A DNA stretch of 64,000 bases, from contig CAWFMT010000002.1 of the NCBI GenBank assembly GCA_963817075.1, forward strand, positions 1-64,000, given 5' to 3'. This DNA comes from DASPKM01 sp963817075 (GTDB taxonomy: Bacteria > Bacteroidota > Bacteroidia > Chitinophagales > Chitinophagaceae). The notes beneath the pieces are model-generated. The model had not been told where the DNA came from. It saw only the letters and a program-made list of their open reading frames with translations, and made no database searches. The translations under genes were made by a program, and so were the position numbers. Shown piece by piece: positions 1-9,243 of this stretch (the first letter of the stretch is position 1; every line of letters starts with the position of its first letter).

Positions 1-398
1 ATCAGGCGATGATCGAACTCGGCCGCGCGCAGAAGACGATGTTCGTCGCCCGCTACCTGCGAGACCGCGACCTGCAGCGCGAGATCAACGAGGGCCTGAA
101 CGTGGTCGAGTCCTGGAACGGCGGCAACCAGGTGATCTTCTTCGGCAAGGGCGGCGACATCGCCACCAACCGCCGCGACGAACAGGAACTGTCGGTGCTG
201 TGCCTGCGAGTGCTGCAATCAGCGCTGGTGTACGTGAACACTCTGATGGTCCAAGACGTCCTGGCCGACAAGGCTTGGGCCGACCAAATGACCGAGGTCG
301 ACCACCGCGGCCTCACCCCGCTGTTCTGGACCCACATCGCGCCCTACGGCGAGGTCCGGCTGAACATGCAGCACCGCCTCAGCCTGATGACGAGCTGA
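1..398 (+). CDS. Tn3-family transposase, C-terminal part
   Basis: C-terminal ~130 residues of a Tn3-family transposase, the enzyme that cuts and joins the ends of replicative transposons. The frame is open to the window edge, so the N-terminal ~850 residues lie outside or are lost. Seen: family blocks ELGRAQKTMFVARYL, INEGLNVVESWNGGN, a FFGKGGDIATNRRDEQE stretch and VYVNTLMVQDVL, in the usual order, with a natural stop. No terminal inverted repeat was recognised just downstream. It could be the end of an intact element or a relic; the resolvase remnant near 4.3 kb suggests transposon debris in this region. Confidence 0.85.
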   Translation, partial: QAMIELGRAQKTMFVARYLRDRDLQREINEGLNVVESWNGGNQVIFFGKGGDIATNRRDEQELSVLCLRVLQSALVYVNTLMVQDVLADKAWADQMTEVDHRGLTPLFWTHIAPYGEVRLNMQHRLSLMTS

Positions 399-603
399 CA
401 CAGGGACATCAGTCCGTTGGAGGATGGTCGACTGATACGTCGGTGGCCGGAGTCCCTCAGCCATCGAACGCGGCCTCACACCTGACCGGTCTCGACCGCG
501 CTCGCCACGATCAGCTCACGCGTCCGCGCGTCTATCCCGTCCGCGTCTTTCATGGCACCCCTCCGCCGTCGCTGTCCCGTCACCGGTCTCGTTCTGCGGG
601 CTC

Positions 604-838
604 TCAGGCGCCCGGGCCGTAGAGCGCGGCGATGTCTCGGGAGTCGGGCCACCGGCCGAATATGGGCCCCTGCGGCCAGCCGACCGGCGAGTACTACGGG
701 AACCCAGTGTCGCCGCGCCGGCCGGTGACGATCGCGCAGTTCGCCGATGCTTGCAGCGGCACCTGATAAGTCTGGCAGTACGCCGCGGCGTCAGCCAGCG
801 TAGGGTCGATCGCGGCGACTCAGGCGGTCAGGTCGCTC
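604..838 (-). pseudogene. Possible decayed gene fragment (YbaK-like?)
   Basis: The stretch 399-893 holds no intact gene. Read on the minus strand, about 803-695 translates to a sensible segment (DPTLADAAAYCQTY then SANCAIVTGRRGD) bounded by in-frame stops. The wording resembles the start of YbaK/EbsC-type aminoacyl-tRNA deacylase relatives, but the match is from memory and short. Best read as gene debris beside the transposase; function not claimed. Confidence 0.25.
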
Positions 839-893
839 TTGGGCCGGTTGCCACTGCAGTGTTCTGATTGCCGGTGGGTTTGTTTAGTTGCCG

Positions 894-1583
894 TCATTCA
901 GGTGAGGGTGGCGTGCTGGCGTCGGGATCGATCGGTGGCGGCGGCTGCCGGAACGAGTCGATCAGCCGGACGATGGCCCTGCGGTTGCCTTCGATCATGA
1001 TCAGGTTGTCGTCGATGGCCTGGTCCAGCGGGCGTCCGGTATAGATCAGGTCGCGCAGGATCGGTGGGCTGGTGGTGATCACCGCGTCCGGCAGGACCGC
1101 GGCGGCGCGGGCGACCTGGATCTCCGGACCGTCCAGGACAACTCGGAACCGGTCCGGCTCGAGCTGGAGTTCGTACTCGACACGTCGAGTCGAGAGAGTC
1201 CGTGGCTGGTAGGTCGCGCGGAGTGCGAACATCAATGCGTCGGTGCTCAATTCCGCGCCGGATGTGATCGGCAGGTCACTGCCCCAACGGGCCAGCTCCA
1301 GAAGGATCGGCTCGAGGCCGCGGCCACGCTCGGTCAGGCGGTATGCCCGGGTGGCGGCGGGCGGCCCGAGTCGGATCTGTTCCACGATGCCGTCTCGCCG
1401 CAGCTCGCGGAGCCGTTGCGCGAGGACGTTCTGGCTGGCCCCGGGCAAACCCCGGCGAACATCGGTGAAGCGTTTGGGCCCGAAGACGAGCTCTCGGACC
1501 AATAGCAGCGCCCATCGTTCACCCACCAGGTCGAGCGCCCGCGCGATACCACACGGATCGTCGTAGCTGCGTTCGCCGCGCAT
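894..1583 (-). CDS. HxlR-family winged-helix regulator with SCP2-like C-terminal domain
   Basis: DNA-binding repressor or activator of the HxlR group. Residues ~8-100 form the winged helix (CGIARALDLVGERWALLLVR, then RFTDVRRGLPGASQNVLAQR), with the N-terminal Cys typical of the family. Residues ~120-215 look like the SCP2/sterol-carrier fold often fused to actinobacterial HxlR proteins. ATG at 1583 is chosen over the in-frame GTG at 1595 because GGAGG sits six bases upstream of it. Divergent from the MFS gene across an AT-rich gap, so it probably controls that transporter. Confidence 0.85.
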   Translation of the reverse strand: MRGERSYDDPCGIARALDLVGERWALLLVRELVFGPKRFTDVRRGLPGASQNVLAQRLRELRRDGIVEQIRLGPPAATRAYRLTERGRGLEPILLELARWGSDLPITSGAELSTDALMFALRATYQPRTLSTRRVEYELQLEPDRFRVVLDGPEIQVARAAAVLPDAVITTSPPILRDLIYTGRPLDQAIDDNLIMIEGNRRAIVRLIDSFRQPPPPIDPDASTPPSPE

Positions 1584-1671
1584 GGACACCTCCACAATCA
1601 GAGTCTATTGTAAGCACTAAGAAGTCCTAAGTTAGCACCAAATAGCGCTGGCGGAGCGAGGCGAGGAGATC
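1584..1671. promoter_or_regulatory. Divergent promoter/operator region of the HxlR-MFS pair
   Basis: The only gap between two divergent starts. It is AT-rich compared with the surroundings and has the related words TAAGCACTAAG (1611-1621) and TAAGTTAGCAC (1628-1638), which could be half-sites for the HxlR protein. A GGAG ribosome site precedes the MFS ATG. Confidence 0.45.
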
Positions 1672-3090
1672 ATGACCGAGGAGAACATGACCGGGACTGC
1701 CGCACCAGCGGTGCCCGAACCGTGGCGGCGTAACGTCGCGCTGTTCTTGACCGGACAGACGGTGTCGCTGTTCGGTTCGATGATCGTGCAGTTCGCCGTG
1801 ATGTGGTACGTGACACTGGAAACTCGGTCCGGTCTGGCCGTCGCCCTCTACGTGATCGCGGCATTCGCGCCGCAGGGGGTGGTGTCGATCTTCGGCGGCG
1901 TTCTGGCCGATCGGATCAATCGGCGGAGGCTGGTGATGGCGGCCGACGCCGGGATCGCTGCTGCCACGTTGCTGCTGGCGCTGTTGATGCTGAACGGCAT
2001 CACCGATCTGTGGCTCATCTTGCTCGCGGTCGGCATACGATCGCTCGGCGCCGGTGTACAGACGCCGACCGTGCAGGCGATGATCCCGCAGATCGTGCCA
2101 CCCGATCAGTTGATGCGGGTGAACGGGGTGTTCCAGACCATCCAGTCGATCATGGGGCTGGCGGCACCGGCGGTCGCGGCGGCGATCTACGCCTTGGCCG
2201 GTATCGTGCCGGTATTCTTCCTCAACGTGGTCACAGCGGTGATCGGGATTGGGTTCCTCGCCCGGGTCAGCGTCCCCACACTGACCCGGGTGTCGCAGGC
2301 CGCGACCAGCTACCGCCAGGATCTGGTGGAGGGAATGCGGTGCATCTGGTCGCGGGGGATCGTCCGCTGGCTGGTGGGTGTGTTCGCGATCATGTTCCTG
2401 CTGACGGGAGCGCCTGGCTCCATCACCCCGCTGCTGGTCGCCCGCAGCTTCGGTTCCGAGACATGGATCCTGGCTGTGCTGCAGATCGCCTTCAGTGTCG
2501 GCATGATGCTCGGCGGTGTCTTGGTGGCAACCATTCTCGCGAAACGGAGCCGGATCGGGTTGATCCTGTTTGCCACGTACGGCCTCGCGATCTTCATCAC
2601 GCTGCTGGGCGTTGCCCCGAATCTGTGGGTCTTCTACGGGTTCATGTTTACGCTTGGCCTGCTGGTGCCGTTGTTCTCGACGCCGTTCATGACGCTGATC
2701 CAAGAGACCGTCGAGCCGGGGCAGCACGGTCGAGTGTTCAGCTATGTCGCAATCGTGATGGCACTGGGCACACCGGTCGGCATGGCCGTGTTCGGGCCGC
2801 TGGCGGACGTAATCAGCGTCGAGAGCCTCTTGATCGCGACTGGTGCGGTCGGGGTCGCGGTGATGACGATCGCCATCATGCTGCCGTCCGGACGCGCAGC
2901 GCTGGCTGCTGCCCGCGCACCAAGTCCGGGATCGGACGACAACGGCACACGAAGGATCCCGAATCGGGTCCGGAAGAGCCCGTGGCGGTTCCGGAGGTTC
3001 CGGCGGATCGGTGATCACCAGGTGATCGGGTGCAGGCCCCAGGCTCCCGCCCTGGAACGCAGCAGCCGCTCAGCCGGCACCTCCAGCTGA
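1672..3090 (+). CDS. MFS exporter (MFS_3/EntS-like)
   Basis: Proton-driven inner-membrane exporter of the major facilitator superfamily, substrate unknown. About twelve hydrophobic segments between residues 20 and 405; the loop-2 motif GGVLADRINRRRLV is the MFS motif A with the acidic-basic signature. The last ~45 residues are basic and unlike the family; a +1 shift near 2,940 would instead end the protein at 3,014 with an acidic, proline-rich tail (EEPVAVPEVPADR), which looks more natural. Divergent from the HxlR gene, suggesting drug or metabolite efflux under its control. Confidence 0.85.
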   Translation: MTEENMTGTAAPAVPEPWRRNVALFLTGQTVSLFGSMIVQFAVMWYVTLETRSGLAVALYVIAAFAPQGVVSIFGGVLADRINRRRLVMAADAGIAAATLLLALLMLNGITDLWLILLAVGIRSLGAGVQTPTVQAMIPQIVPPDQLMRVNGVFQTIQSIMGLAAPAVAAAIYALAGIVPVFFLNVVTAVIGIGFLARVSVPTLTRVSQAATSYRQDLVEGMRCIWSRGIVRWLVGVFAIMFLLTGAPGSITPLLVARSFGSETWILAVLQIAFSVGMMLGGVLVATILAKRSRIGLILFATYGLAIFITLLGVAPNLWVFYGFMFTLGLLVPLFSTPFMTLIQETVEPGQHGRVFSYVAIVMALGTPVGMAVFGPLADVISVESLLIATGAVGVAVMTIAIMLPSGRAALAAARAPSPGSDDNGTRRIPNRVRKSPWRFRRFRRIGDHQVIGCRPQAPALERSSRSAGTSS

Positions 3091-3228
3091 GCTACTTTGC
3101 GGCCGGCTGTAGCAACCGGAGAACTGGGCCGTCCAGCCCGGTTTGTCAGACCCCGTTGTCACCATCGCCGCTGCCTGAAGCGACAAGGACGCGACGGGGA
3201 CAAGATGGGGACACGACAAGGAGAGACG

Positions 3229-3992
3229 ATGAGCGAGCTGACCACCAAGCAGCCGGCTGGCACACCGACCTGGATCGACCTGGGCATCCCGGATCTCGAC
3301 CGCGCGATGACCTTCTACGGCGCGTTGTTCGGTTGGGAGTTCGATGTGGGACCGGCGGAGTTCGGCCACTACACCCAGTGCTTGCTACGGGGCAGACCCC
3401 GTGGCCATCAGGCCGAACCCCGATCCCGACGCCACGGACTTCTGGTGGAACGTCTACTTCGCGACGGATGACTGTGACGCCGCGGCCGCCCGAGCGCGGG
3501 ACGCGGGCGGCTCGATCATCACCGGCCCGATGGACGTGCTGGACCAGGGCCGGACGGCGATCATCAAGGACACCACCGGTGCGCAGTGTGGACTGTGGCA
3601 GGCCGGTGCCCACATCGGCTGCCAGATCGTCAACGAGCCAACGCCCTGCTCCGCAACGACCTGGTACCGCGGAATCCGGGCCCGCGCGCGACTTCTACGT
3701 CGCGGTCTTCGGCTACACGTTGGATGCCAACCCGGACATGCCCGAGCTCGACTTCACGTTCCTGCGCAGACCGGATGGCCACGAGATCGGCGGCATCGCC
3801 GGTGACCCAAAGGCCACGAAGTCCCGTTGGGGGACCTTGTTCCAGGTGGACGACGCCGATGCGGCGGCGCGGCGAGCGGTCGACGCGGGTGGGACCTCGG
3901 CCGAGCCCTACGACATGATCTACGGGCGGGTCGCGAACATCACGGACCCGTTCGGCACGGAGTTCGATGTCGGTGCGGCGATGACGAGCTGA
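3229..3992 (+). CDS. VOC-family protein with two glyoxalase-like domains (frameshifted)
   Basis: About 254 residues in two vicinal-oxygen-chelate domains: first TPTWIDLGIPDLDRAMTFYG, second beginning ARDFYVAVFGYTLDANPDMP and ending with ITDPFGTEFDVG. Such double-VOC proteins are usually described as extradiol dioxygenase or bleomycin-resistance relatives; the substrate is unknown. The ATG at 3229 has AAGGAGAG upstream. The reading frame changes near 3,395 and near 3,675, with sense continuing after each shift, so sequence errors are likelier than decay. Confidence 0.8.
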
Positions 3993-4243
3993 ACCGGCGG
4001 TCAGCTGGCCGAGTGGTCGAGCTCGGCAAGACGCGCGTGGATGTCGTCGGTGTGGACCTCCTCGACAAGAGTGAGAAACCCGAGGTCGACCAGGCACCAT
4101 AGTCAGGGTGGACGTTGCCTGCACCTGCCCATCGGTATCGCCTGCTTTCGATCGACACGCGGCGAGATCACCGCCGTGGTCCCGGATCGTCGGGGGCCGT
4201 ACCACGAGCACGGCCCTGTGATCATCGTCACAACGGGTCTCAT
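3993..4243. other. Intergenic stretch with a short minus-strand coding scrap
   Basis: No intact gene. On the minus strand, 4102-4001 reads as 33 sensible codons ending DIHARLAELDHSAS and a stop, directly after an upstream stop, so it may be the tail of a lost gene. Not identified. Confidence 0.25.
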
Positions 4244-4636
4244 GTTGCTGTCCCTTGCTCGCCCGCTCCGTCCCCGACGCCCGCGACATCGGCGACTCCC
4301 TCGCGAAACGCGGCATCAAGCTCTCCCTCGGCGGCCAGGGTCTACGACCCCACCGACCCGATGGGCAAGATGTTCTTCAACATCCTGGCCACCTTCGCCG
4401 AGTTCGAGGTCGACCTCCTCCGGATGAGAACCCGCGAAGGCATGGCCGTCGCCCGGGCCAAGGGCCGGCTCCGCGGCAAACAACCGAAGCTCTCTACCAA
4501 GCAGCAGACCGAACTGCTGCGCATGCACGCCACCGGCGACTACTCCATCGCCGACCTCGCCGAACTGTTCACCATCGGCCGCGCCACCGTGTACCGAGTC
4601 CTCCAACGCCACCGCACCAGCACCATCAGCGCCTAG
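4244..4636 (+). pseudogene. Serine recombinase (resolvase) remnant
   Basis: C-terminal two thirds of a small serine recombinase of the Tn3-resolvase type. Seen: LARSVPDARDIGDSLAKRGI, then after a one-base frame change near 4,335, DPTDPMGKMFFNILATFAEF and a helix-turn-helix (YSIADLAELFTIGRATVYRV). The N-terminal part with the catalytic serine is missing, so it cannot be active. It abuts the truncated 3' end of the SDR gene on the other strand, as if an insertion or deletion removed both ends. Confidence 0.8.
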
Positions 4637-4666
4637 CGAACTCGTTTGCGGCTGGTGACAGCGTTC

Positions 4667-5222
4667 TTACCAACACCCCTCGTACCGGGCCGTGACGATA
4701 GACCCCAGGGCGACCGCGTTGGTGCGGATGCCGGCCGGGCCGTGGTCGACCGCGACCGCGCGGGTGAGGCCCTCGATCGCCGCCTTGGCGGTGGCGTACG
4801 GGAGCGCACCGCGTACCGGCCGCTGGGCCTGGTGCGACGAGACGTTGACGATCGCGCCGCCGCGGCCGTGCCCGGAGGTAGTGATTGACCGCCGGATGGC
4901 ACCCGGTGACGGCCAGGGCGAGGTTGGCGGTGATCAGTCGAGTACCTCGTCGGCTGGGGCGGACGCGAGCCCGGCGTCGCGGAAGACGGCCGCGTTGTTC
5001 ACCCACCCGGCCAGCCGGCCGCCGGCCTCGGCGCGCTCGGCGGCCCGCCCGGCGACCGCCGGATCGTGGCCGTCGCCGGTGACCAGTTCCACCGAGGGAT
5101 CGGTCCAATCCAGGTCCGCGGCGAGATCGAGTACGACGACGTGACCGCGGGCGGCCAGGTGCCGGGCGACGGCTTGCCGACCCCGTGCGCCCCGCCGGTC
5201 ACGACGAACGACGGCCTGTCGA
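4667..5222 (-). pseudogene. SDR-family oxidoreductase, truncated and frameshifted
   Basis: Short-chain dehydrogenase relative. The N-terminal nucleotide-binding loop VVTGGAHGVGK and the NNAAVF region are visible, then YATAKAAIEGLTRA in other frames (active-site Y..K) and AGIRTNAVALGSI. At least three frame changes are needed to join these. The protein stops after ~185 codons, about 60 short of the family, exactly where the resolvase remnant begins. Likely non-functional even if the frameshifts are errors. Divergent from the LysE gene. Confidence 0.7.
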
Positions 5223-5258
5223 TGAACGACCTCCGATCCGGGTTCCTAGGATGGCAGC

Positions 5259-5894
5259 ATGGTCTCGCCCACCCTGCTCGCGGCGTTCGCCCTCGCCTGC
5301 CTGGTGCAGCTGATGGTCCCGGGACCGAGCGTGGCGTTCATCGTCAGCCGCGCGATCGCCTACGGGCGCCGTACCGCGCTGGCCACCATCGCCGGCAACG
5401 CCGTCGGCGAGTACGTCCAGGTCATCGCCGTTGCCTTCGGCATCAGCGCGGTGCTCGAACGATCGGTCACGGCGGTCACCGTGCTGAAGCTCGTCGGCGC
5501 CGGCTACCTGATCTTCCTGGGTGTCCGGGCGATCCGGAACCGGCACGGCCTCGCCGCGGTCAGCAACCTGTACGGCGCACCGACGACGTGGCGCGCCGCG
5601 CGGGACGCTTTCGTCGTCGGCATCACGAACGTCAAGACGCTGGTGTTCGTCGGCGCCGTGATGCCTCAGTTCGCCGATCCCGCCGCCGGCAACACGCCCG
5701 TCCAACTGCTGCTGCTCGGACTGGTGTTCATGTCGATGGCAGTGGTGTCCGACACGCTCTGGGGGATGACCGCCGGCACCGCCCAGGCCTGGTTCGCCCG
5801 GTCGCCGCGGCGGCTCGCCGCGATCGGCGGCGTCAGCGGGCTCACGCTGATCGGGCTCGGCGTCGGCATCGCGCTGTCCGGCCGCAAGAACTGA
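5259..5894 (+). CDS. LysE-family amino acid exporter
   Basis: Membrane protein of 211 residues, normal for the LysE/RhtB family, which exports amino acids or derivatives. Seen: the N-terminal PGPSVAFIVSRAIAYGRRTA signature (Pro-Gly-Pro in the first helix), six hydrophobic segments and the conserved NVKTLVF block near residue 125. Intact frame with ATG start. It stands alone between the divergent SDR remnant and the ligase gene; substrate not predictable. Confidence 0.9.
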   Translation: MVSPTLLAAFALACLVQLMVPGPSVAFIVSRAIAYGRRTALATIAGNAVGEYVQVIAVAFGISAVLERSVTAVTVLKLVGAGYLIFLGVRAIRNRHGLAAVSNLYGAPTTWRAARDAFVVGITNVKTLVFVGAVMPQFADPAAGNTPVQLLLLGLVFMSMAVVSDTLWGMTAGTAQAWFARSPRRLAAIGGVSGLTLIGLGVGIALSGRKN

Positions 5895-5936
5895 CAAGGC
5901 GAGGACTGACCGTGCGGCATGGGCAACAATGGCGGC

Positions 5937-7014
5937 ATGCGACTCCCGGTCATGCCGCCGGTGCAGCCGATGCTCGCCAAGCCGGTCAAAGTCGATCCCG
6001 ACCGGCGCGTAGAGCTTCGAGCCGAAGTGGGACGGCTTCCGCTCGATCATCTTCCGCGACGGCGACGAGGTCGAGATCGGCAGCCGGAACGAGAAGCCGA
6101 TGACCCGCTACTTCCCGGAGCTGGTCGAGGCGGTCGGAGCGAACCTGCCGGAGCAGTGCGTGGTCGACGGCGAGATCATCGTGATCGGCGCGTCCGGCGA
6201 CCGGCTGGAGTTCGAGGTGCTGCAGCAGCGGATCCACCCCGCCGCCAGCCGGGTGAAGATGCTGGCGGAGACAGACGCCGGCCAGCTTCGTCGCGTTCGA
6301 CCTGCTGGCGCTGGGCGACGACGACTACACGAGCGGCCGTTCTCCGAGCGCCGGGCCAGCGCTGGTCGAGGCGCTCGCGGCCGCGCAGGCCGCCGATCCA
6401 CGTCACCGCGGCGACGACCGACCGCGACCTGGCCGAGCAGTGGTTCGAGCAGTTCGAGGGCGCCGGGCTGGACGGGCTGATCGCCAAGCCGCTGGACGGC
6501 GATCTACGAGCCGGACAAGCGGACGATGTTCAAGATCAAGCCCGAGCGTACGGCGGACTGCGTGGTGGCCGGCTACCGCGTGCACAAGAGCGGCCCGGAC
6601 CGGATCGGGTCGCTGCTGCTCGGGCTGTACAACGACGACGGCACGCTGGCCAGCGTCGGCGTGATCGGCGCCTTCCCGATGGAGCGGCGCAAGGAGCTGT
6701 TCGACGAGATGCAGCCGCTGGTGACGACGTTCGACGACCATCCGTGGGCCTGGGCCAAGCAGGAGGAGGGCACCCGCACCCCGCGCAACGCCGAGGGCAG
6801 CCGGTGGAGCGCCGGCAAGGACCTGTCGTTCACCCCGCTGCGGCCCGAGCGGGTGGTCGAGGTCCGCTACGACCACATGGAGGGCGTCCGGTTCCGGCAC
6901 ACCGCGCAGTTCGTCCGCTGGCGCCCGGACCGCGAGCCGAAGTCCTGCACCTACGAACAGCTCGAGGAGCCGGTCAAGTTCGACCTCGCCGACGTCCTCG
7001 ACGCCGACCGCTGA
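5937..7014 (+). CDS. ATP-dependent DNA ligase (LigC-type), frameshifted
   Basis: Seals nicks in DNA using ATP; small actinobacterial ligases of this kind take part in repair and end joining. Start MRLPVMPPVQPMLAK, nucleotidyl-transfer motif EPKWDGFR with the catalytic lysine near 6,026, motif GEIIVIG near 6,175, then the OB-fold part from 6,526 (MFKIKPERTADCVVAGYR to the stop). Total ~358 residues, the usual size. The frame changes at about 6,010, 6,285, 6,375 and 6,505, with sense on both sides. A hairpin follows the stop at once. Confidence 0.85.
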
Positions 7015-7018
7015 ACCT

Positions 7019-7056
7019 TGTGGATAAGCCGCTTCCGCGGAAACGCCTTATCCACA
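7019..7056. terminator. Hairpin between convergent genes made of two perfect DnaA-box sequences
   Basis: TGTGGATAAG (7019-7028) and CTTATCCACA (7047-7056) form a 10-bp stem, extended by one mismatch. It lies between the ligase stop and the end of the S9 peptidase gene, so it probably serves as a two-way terminator. Each arm contains the consensus DnaA-box sequence TTATCCACA. Confidence 0.6.
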
Positions 7057-7065
7057 GGGGGCGGG

Positions 7066-9146
7066 CTAGTGGAGCGAGCGGCGGAGGAAGTCGAGTTGGT
7101 GCAGGAGGAGGTTCTCGGCGACCGCCTCGTCGGTGGCCATGTGGGTTGCGTTGGGCAACGGGAGCACCTCGTGCGGGCGGCCGGCGGCCAGTAGTGCCGC
7201 GGACAGGCGCAGGGTGTGCGCGGCGACCACGTTGTCGTCGGCCAGGCCGTGGACCAGGAGCAGCGGCCGGCGTGAGGCTTCGGCGCGTCGGCGATGAGGG
7301 AGCACGCGGTCGTAGCGCCTCCGGGTGCTCGTCCGGGTGGCCGAGGTAGCGTTCCCGCCAGTGGGTGTCGTAGAGCCGCTGGTCGGTGACCGGCGCCCCG
7401 GCGACGCGCGGCGTGGAAGACGTCCGGGCGGCGCAGCACCGCCAGCGCCGCGAGGTAGCCGCCGAACGACCAGCCGCGGATCCCGACCCTGCCCGAGGTC
7501 CAGGTCGGGGCATTCCGCGGCGACCGCGTGCAGCGCCGTCGACCTGGTCGTCGAGCACCGGCCCGGCGAGGTCGCCGTAGATCTCCCGCTCCCAGCGCGG
7601 TCCGCGGCCGGGCGTGCCGCGGCCGTCGGCGACGAGGACGGCGAAGCCCTGCTCGGCGAACCACTGCGAGGCGCAGTAGCCGCGCCGCGCGTCGCGGAGC
7701 ACCCGCTGCATCGGCCGGGCCGCCGTACGGGTCCATCAGCACCGGCAGCGGCCGCGGTCCGCGGGTGTGCCAGGACGGCAGGAGCAGCGCGGCGCGCAGT
7801 TCCCGTCGCCCGAGCGCAGCCAGGGATCCGCGGCTCGAGCACGGCGCCGGCTCGGCGGCGTGCGCGTGATCTCGGTCGCGCCGGCCGCGACCGCGACGGC
7901 GCCGCGGCGCCTCGGCGTGCTGGCGACGACGCACGGTGTGCCGCCGGCCCGGTCGCCGCTGTGGACGCCGGGCTCCGTGCTGACCGCGCGGGCCCGTGTC
8001 CCGGTGGTAGCGTCCACAGGTGCGATCTCGGTCGGATCCGCGGAGGCGGTGAACAGCACGGTGTCGCCGTCGACCGCGATGTACCTCGCTCGAGCTGCAG
8101 GCCGGCGGCGTGACGGCGGTCGCCGTCGACGAGCAGGCGGCGGGTGCCGTCGAGGTCGGCCACTGTGATCAGCTCGCCGGCGCCGGTCCGCGCCGGCAGG
8201 CCGGGGACTAGCTCGATCCAGCAGTCGTCGCGCTGTTCGGGCAGGAGCCGGGTCGCGCCGGTGCCGGGGTCGATCGCCAGCACCTGGAGGTGCCGCTGGT
8301 CCCGGCTCTGCACGGCGGCGTACGGGCCGGCGGCGTCCCAGCCGGCGGCGGTCAGGTACTCGAACGCGGCGCGGTCCCAGTCGACCCGGGTCCGCTCGCC
8401 GTCGAGGCTCGCAGATCCAGAGGGTGACCTCGGCGTTCGGCGGTGCCGGCCGCGGGGTACGCGAACGCGACCGGCGGCCGGGCCGGGTCCGGCGGGTCGG
8501 CGAGATACCAGCGCTGCACCGGCGCGTTGTCGACCCGGGCGGCCAGCAGCCGGTCGCCGTCCGGCGCCCACCAGTAGCCGCGGAACCGGTACATCGACTC
8601 CGACGCGACGTGCTCGGGCAGGCCGAAGGTGACGTCGTCGGCGTCCGGCTCGGCGACCGGGCGGTCCCCGGTGCCGTCGGCCTCGATCACCCGCAGGGCG
8701 CCGCCGGCGACGTACGCGATCCGGCGGCCGGTCGGGTCCGGACGCGGATCGATCACCGGCTCCTGAGCGGGCAGCCGCCGCGGCGCTCCGCCGGCGTGGA
8801 CGATCCAGAGCTGGCCCGAGAGCGCGAACGCGAGCAGCTCGCAGCCGCTGTCGGCGGCGAACGTGACGATGCCGGCCGCCCTCACCCGGGCCCGCTCGCG
8901 GCGGGTCTTCTCCTCGTCGGAGAGCTCCTCGGCGGCTCCGGCCAGCAGCTCGACCGGGTCGGCCAGCAGGTGCTCGGTGCCGGTCTCGAGGTCGATCGAC
9001 CACAGGCAGTTGACCGGGTCGTCGCCGGCGCGGGAGCGAACGAAGTAGACCGTGCCACCGTCGGGCGAGACGGTGAACCCGCCAGGCGTTCCGAGGCTGA
9101 ATCGTCGAGTGCGAGCAAGCTGACGCGGGAGGGAAAGAGGGGGCAT
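7066..9146 (-). CDS. S9-family serine peptidase (prolyl oligopeptidase/DPP IV type), frameshifted
   Basis: Peptidase of ~693 residues with an N-terminal beta-propeller (DGGTVYFVRSRAGDDP, WWAPDGDRLLAARVD) and a C-terminal alpha/beta-hydrolase domain. The nucleophile motif GWSFGGYLAAL lies near 7,470; the Asp region (ADDNVVAAHT) and the His region (NATHMA) follow towards the C terminus. ATG at 9146. At least five frame changes are needed to join the pieces, all between sensible segments. No signal peptide seen, so it is probably cytoplasmic and cleaves short peptides. Divergent from the ZapE-like gene. Confidence 0.8.
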
Positions 9147-9243
9147 GGGGGCATCTTGCGCAGATCCCGCCGCGGTCGGCCAGGGCGAGCGGCCAGCTCA
9201 AGGGCGACCAATCGTCGCCATCCGCGTGGTTAGGGTTGGGCGC

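Noticed and set aside
1627..3018. Minus-strand ORF opposite the MFS gene
   Set aside because: His/Asp/Arg-rich, no family pattern; shadow of the transporter.
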